From: Pseudomonas knackmussii B13 | GTDB taxonomy: Bacteria; Pseudomonadota; Gammaproteobacteria; Pseudomonadales; Pseudomonadaceae | Length of the DNA: 64,000 nucleotides | Direction of reading: 5' to 3' | Assembly (NCBI RefSeq): GCF_000689415.1 | Contig: NZ_HG322950.1 | Location: 1,240,001 to 1,304,000, forward strand | Part shown: one piece after another, positions 60,560-64,000 of the stretch | Numbering within the stretch: the first letter of the stretch is position 1 | How the letters are laid out: each line of letters starts with the position of its first letter | Made by a program: the position numbers and the translations under genes | The notes under the pieces: generated by a model | What the model was told of the DNA's origin: nothing | Seen by the model: only the letters and a program-made list of their open reading frames with translations | Database searches by the model: none

Positions 60560-61873
60560 ATGTCCCTGGAATCCCGACTGCTGATTGCCCTGACTCCCTG
60601 GCGCCACGCTCGCGCCTGGCGGGTTGGGCTGTCCGGCGGCCTGGATTCCGTCGTCTTGCTGCGCGCGCTGGCGCGTCTCGCCGAGAAGGAAGTATTGCCG
60701 CCAATCTCGGCCATTCATGTGCATCACGGTCTACAGGCCGTTGCGGATGACTGGCCGGCGCACTGTCAGGCGCTCTGCGATGAGCTGGGTGTGCCGCTGA
60801 TCGTCGAGCGGGTCAAGGTCGAGCAGGGGGCAAGCCTCGAACAGCAGGCGCGCCGGGCGCGATATGCAGCCTTCGAAAAACATCTGGAGGAAGGCGAGTT
60901 TCTGCTAACCGCTCAACATCGCGACGACCAGGCCGAGACATTGCTCTTCCGCCTGCTGCGAGGTGCTGGTGTTCGCGGGCTGGCGGGCATTCCCGCTGTA
61001 CGGCGGCTGGGGAGAGGGTCGCTGCTGCGCCCCTTGCTGGATGTCTCGCGTACGGAGCTTGAAAGCTACGCCCGCGAACAGGGCCTGCAGTGGGTCGAAG
61101 ATCCATCCAATGGCAATACCGAATTCGCTCGCAACTTCATGCGCCAGAGAGTCTTGCCGATGCTCGCGGAGCGTTGGCCGCAAGCCTCGGCCAATCTGGC
61201 TCGCAGCGCTGCGCATCTGGCCGAAGCGGAGTCGTTGCTGAACGAGATGGCCATGCAGGACCTGGCTCTTGCCGATGTCTCGACGGCGTTCGACTGGTTA
61301 CCTCTGCCTTCTTTGCAATTGGAGCCCTTGCGCAAACTAAGCGAGCCACGTCAGCGCAACGCGCTGCGCCATTGGTTGGCGCCTTTGACGCCGATGCCTG
61401 ACAGCGCCCATTGGGCGAGCTGGCAGACGCTGCGCGATGCGGCCGGCGATGCTGTGCCCGTCTGGCGCCTGGGGGGAGGGGAGCTGCATCGCTGTGGTGA
61501 TCGGCTCTGGTGGTTGTCCGGTCTCTGGCTGCACACCGTCGAAGGTGAAATGCAGTGGAGTGTTCCGACACAGCCACTCGTGCTGCCCGGAAATGGCGAG
61601 CTGCACCTGGACGGACTGCCGCCGGTCGGCTCGCTGCGGGTGACCTATCGTCGCGGTGGCGAGCGGCTGGAACTAGCCATGCGCGGCCGCCGTGATCTCA
61701 AACGGCTGCTCAATGAAAGCGCCTTGCCGCCGTTCGTTCGAAGCCGTCTGCCGCTGCTCTGGCGCGGCGATGAGCTGCTTGGCGTGGCCAATCTGCCAGC
61801 CCTGGTTCGGACGGGTGAGCAGGGCTGGCGCCTGCGCTGGATACCGCCGACGAATGACCCGGGTTTGAGCTGA
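60560..61873 (+). CDS. tilS: tRNA(Ile)-lysidine synthase TilS
   Basis: A 437-residue enzyme that converts the CAU anticodon cytidine of tRNA-Ile2 to lysidine. The ATG at 60560 gives MSLESRLLIALTPW. The PP-loop is SGGLDS (context RVGLSGGLDSVVLL), followed by HHGLQ and the HRDDQAETLLFRLLRGAG block. The C-terminal domain (TYRRGGERLELAMRGRRDLKRLLNE) is the tRNA-binding part. An upstream in-frame extension lacks a ribosome site. Confidence 0.96.
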   Translation: MSLESRLLIALTPWRHARAWRVGLSGGLDSVVLLRALARLAEKEVLPPISAIHVHHGLQAVADDWPAHCQALCDELGVPLIVERVKVEQGASLEQQARRARYAAFEKHLEEGEFLLTAQHRDDQAETLLFRLLRGAGVRGLAGIPAVRRLGRGSLLRPLLDVSRTELESYAREQGLQWVEDPSNGNTEFARNFMRQRVLPMLAERWPQASANLARSAAHLAEAESLLNEMAMQDLALADVSTAFDWLPLPSLQLEPLRKLSEPRQRNALRHWLAPLTPMPDSAHWASWQTLRDAAGDAVPVWRLGGGELHRCGDRLWWLSGLWLHTVEGEMQWSVPTQPLVLPGNGELHLDGLPPVGSLRVTYRRGGERLELAMRGRRDLKRLLNESALPPFVRSRLPLLWRGDELLGVANLPALVRTGEQGWRLRWIPPTNDPGLS

Positions 61874-62042
61874 AACGCCCTTTCCGGTAGACTACGCTCC
61901 CGTCTTGTACCGCTCCTGCCGATTCCCCCGGAATCAGCGGGAGTTCGCTATTTTAAGCGGCATGCGCCGCGGTTTGGGCCGCGGCCCATTCATCGCTTCC
62001 CCGGCGGCACAGCCGCCTAAACGCTGACATTCAGGGCTTTTC

Positions 62043-63671
62043 ATGACGCGCTACATCTTCGTCACGGGTGGTGTTGTTTCTTCATTGGGGAAAGGCATCG
62101 CCTCGGCTTCCTTGGCTGCCATTCTGGAAGCGCGTGGCTTGAAGATCACGATGCTCAAGCTGGATCCGTACATCAACGTCGATCCGGGCACCATGAGCCC
62201 GTTCCAGCACGGTGAGGTGTTCGTCACCCACGACGGCGCCGAGACCGACCTCGACCTGGGCCACTACGAGCGCTTCGTGCGCACCACGATGACCCAGAAC
62301 AACAACTTCACCACCGGCCGCGTCTACATGGACGTGCTGCGCAAGGAGCGCCGTGGCGACTACCTGGGCGCCACCGTGCAGGTGATCCCGCACATCACCG
62401 ACGAGATCAAGCGTCGCATCATCAAGGGCGCCGGCGATGCCGACGTGGCCCTGGTTGAAGTCGGCGGTACCGTCGGCGACATCGAGTCGCAGCCGTTCCT
62501 CGAGGCGATCCGCCAGCTGCGCGTGGAAATCGGTTCGCGCCGCGCGATGCTGATGCACCTGACCCTGGTGCCGTACATCGCCACCGCTGGCGAGACCAAG
62601 ACCAAGCCGACCCAGCACTCGGTGAAGGAACTGCGCTCCATCGGCCTGCAGCCGGACGTGCTGATCTGCCGTTCCGACCACCCGGTGGACGTGTCCTCGC
62701 GCCGCAAGATCGCGCTCTTCACCAACGTGGAAGAGCGCGCGGTCATCTCGCTGGAAGACGTCGACACCATCTACCGTATCCCGTCCGTACTGCACGCCCA
62801 GGGTCTGGACGACATCGTCGTCGAGCGCTTCGGCCTGGAGTGCGGTCCGGCTGACCTGTCCGAGTGGGACCGCGTGGTCGACGCCAAGCTCAACCCCGAG
62901 CGTGAAGTCACCATCGCCATGGTTGGCAAGTACATGGAACTGCTCGACGCCTACAAGTCGCTGATCGAAGCCATGACCCACGCCGGCATCCAGAGCCGCA
63001 CCAAGGTCAACCTGCGCTACATCGACTCCGAAGACATCGAGCAACAAGGCACCAGTCTGCTCGAAGGCGCTGACGCCATCCTGGTTCCGGGTGGCTTCGG
63101 CCTGCGCGGCGTGGAAGGCAAGATCACCGCCGTGCAATACGCCCGCGAGAAGAAGCTGCCGTACCTGGGCATCTGCCTCGGCATGCAGGTCGCGGTCATC
63201 GAGTACGCCCGCAACGTGCTGGGCTGGAAAGACGCCAACTCCACCGAGTTCGACAAGTCCAGCGGCCACCCGGTCGTCGGCCTGATCACCGAATGGCAAG
63301 ACTCCACCGGTGCCACCGAAGTGCGCACCGAGGCTTCCGACCTGGGCGGCACCATGCGCCTGGGCGCCCAGGAGTGTCAGCTGGAGCCGGGCACCCTGGT
63401 GCACGATTGCTACGGCAAGGACGTGATCGTCGAGCGTCACCGCCACCGCTATGAAGTGAACAACAACCTGCTGCCGCAACTGCAGGCTGCCGGCCTGAAG
63501 ATTTCCGGTCGCTCCGGCGACGGCGCGCTGGTCGAAGTGGTCGAGTCGCCGGATCACCCGTGGTTCGTCGCCTGCCAGTTCCACCCGGAGTTCACCTCCA
63601 CCCCGCGTGATGGCCACCCGCTGTTCAGCGGCTTCGTCAACGCTGCCCTGAAGCACGCCGGGAAGGCCTGA
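62043..63671 (+). CDS. pyrG: CTP synthase PyrG
   Basis: A 542-residue amidoligase that makes CTP from UTP. The N-terminus TRYIFVTGGVVSSLGKG and P-loop-like block are diagnostic. The glutamine amidotransferase triad is C378 (LGICLGMQ), H514 and E516 (CQFHPEF). It supplies CTP that the KdsB-type enzymes use. Two bases separate it from kdsA. Confidence 0.98.
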   Translation: MTRYIFVTGGVVSSLGKGIASASLAAILEARGLKITMLKLDPYINVDPGTMSPFQHGEVFVTHDGAETDLDLGHYERFVRTTMTQNNNFTTGRVYMDVLRKERRGDYLGATVQVIPHITDEIKRRIIKGAGDADVALVEVGGTVGDIESQPFLEAIRQLRVEIGSRRAMLMHLTLVPYIATAGETKTKPTQHSVKELRSIGLQPDVLICRSDHPVDVSSRRKIALFTNVEERAVISLEDVDTIYRIPSVLHAQGLDDIVVERFGLECGPADLSEWDRVVDAKLNPEREVTIAMVGKYMELLDAYKSLIEAMTHAGIQSRTKVNLRYIDSEDIEQQGTSLLEGADAILVPGGFGLRGVEGKITAVQYAREKKLPYLGICLGMQVAVIEYARNVLGWKDANSTEFDKSSGHPVVGLITEWQDSTGATEVRTEASDLGGTMRLGAQECQLEPGTLVHDCYGKDVIVERHRHRYEVNNNLLPQLQAAGLKISGRSGDGALVEVVESPDHPWFVACQFHPEFTSTPRDGHPLFSGFVNAALKHAGKA

Positions 63672-63673
63672 GC

Positions 63674-64000
63674 ATGACCCAGAAGATCATCCGCGTCGGC
63701 GACATCCAGATCGGCAACGAACTGCCGTTCGTGCTGTTCGGCGGCATGAACGTGCTGGAGTCGCGCGACCTGGCCATGCAGGTCTGCGAAGAGTACGTGC
63801 GGGTTACCGAGAAGCTCGGTATCCCTTACGTGTTCAAGGCCAGCTTCGACAAGGCCAACCGCTCCTCGATCAACTCCTTCCGGGGTCCGGGGATGGAAGA
63901 GGGGCTGAAGATCTTCGAAGAGATCAAGCAGACCTTCAAGGTTCCGGTCATCACCGACGTCCACGAGCCCTACCAGGCTGCTCCGGTGGCGGAGGTGTGC
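63674..64000 (+). CDS. kdsA: 3-deoxy-D-manno-octulosonate 8-phosphate synthase KdsA (5' part)
   Basis: The first 109 codons of the Kdo-8-phosphate synthase, cut by the right edge. Visible motifs are FVLFGGMNVLESRD, FKASFDKANRSS and VPVITDVHEP, the conserved PEP and metal-site blocks of the family. It makes the Kdo of lipid A. Note that the exopolysaccharide locus in this window has its own CMP-sugar synthetase but no KdsA copy. Confidence 0.97.
   Translation, partial: MTQKIIRVGDIQIGNELPFVLFGGMNVLESRDLAMQVCEEYVRVTEKLGIPYVFKASFDKANRSSINSFRGPGMEEGLKIFEEIKQTFKVPVITDVHEPYQAAPVAEVC

Noticed and set aside
1..64000. tRNA, rRNA, CRISPR arrays, insertion sequences, prophage or toxin genes
   Set aside because: I looked for regular direct repeats, cloverleaf arms and transposase motifs and found none that I could support.

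Overview
The window is chromosomal DNA from a Pseudomonas, most like the P. aeruginosa group. From memory, the run plsB ... csdA-dapD ... dapC-glnD-map, rpsB-tsf-pyrH-frr-uppS-cdsA-dxr-rseP-bamA-skp-lpxD-fabZ-lpxA-lpxB-rnhB-dnaE-accA-tilS-pyrG-kdsA is the standard gammaproteobacterial/Pseudomonas order. Most proteins match the lengths and start sequences I remember from that group. The species cannot be fixed from the sequence alone.

Region 1 (1-15,716, all on the minus strand) is a Wzy-dependent exopolysaccharide or capsule locus. In transcription order it reads wzb (phosphatase), wzc (tyrosine kinase/co-polymerase), rfaH (antiterminator), an ops element, a DRE-TIM aldolase fused to a Rossmann-like domain, a HAD phosphatase, a KdsB-type cytidylyltransferase, wzx, a sialyltransferase-like glycosyltransferase, wzy, a WecG/TagA transferase, wcaJ, a YjbE-like peptide, wza, yjbF, yjbG and yjbH (cut by the window edge). 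The part from the aldolase to the WecG/TagA gene is visibly AT-rich (26/60 G+C in 6001-6060, 17/60 in 11461-11520) against very GC-rich flanks (45/60 in 54001-54060), so it looks like an acquired serotype-type cassette. My reading is that the aldolase, HAD and cytidylyltransferase make a CMP-activated acidic 3-deoxy-ulosonic sugar. WcaJ, WecG/TagA and the sialyltransferase-like enzyme would then build a short acidic repeat unit. Wzx/Wzy/Wzc/Wzb/Wza and the Yjb (Gfc) proteins would flip, polymerise and export it. RfaH acting on the ops site would carry transcription through the cassette. This is the most interesting part of the window.

Region 2 (15,919-34,216) holds plsB, a four-gene ABC export operon of unknown substrate with a GldG-like subunit, a cold-shock protein, a dapE operon with a small 56-codon gene and rlmA, the beta-glucan synthase gene ndvB, tcdA/csdE/csdA (cysteine desulfurase system), dapD, a LysE-type exporter and an ArsC/YffB-like protein. 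Region 3 (34,405-41,002) holds a CPA1 antiporter, dapC, glnD and map. With dapC, dapD and dapE all present, the succinylase steps of lysine/diaminopimelate synthesis are covered here.

Region 4 (41,266-64,000, all plus strand) is the conserved housekeeping run for translation (rpsB, tsf, frr), UMP kinase, isoprenoid and phospholipid synthesis, outer-membrane assembly (rseP, bamA, skp), lipid A synthesis, replication (dnaE, rnhB), fatty acids (accA, fabZ), tRNA modification (tilS), CTP synthesis (pyrG) and the start of kdsA. Several clear hairpins lie between these genes. Paired REP-like palindromes sit in two convergent intergenic gaps (30,371-30,453 and 36,078-36,153), with a single copy at 12,936-12,962. 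I saw no tRNA, rRNA, CRISPR array or insertion sequence.
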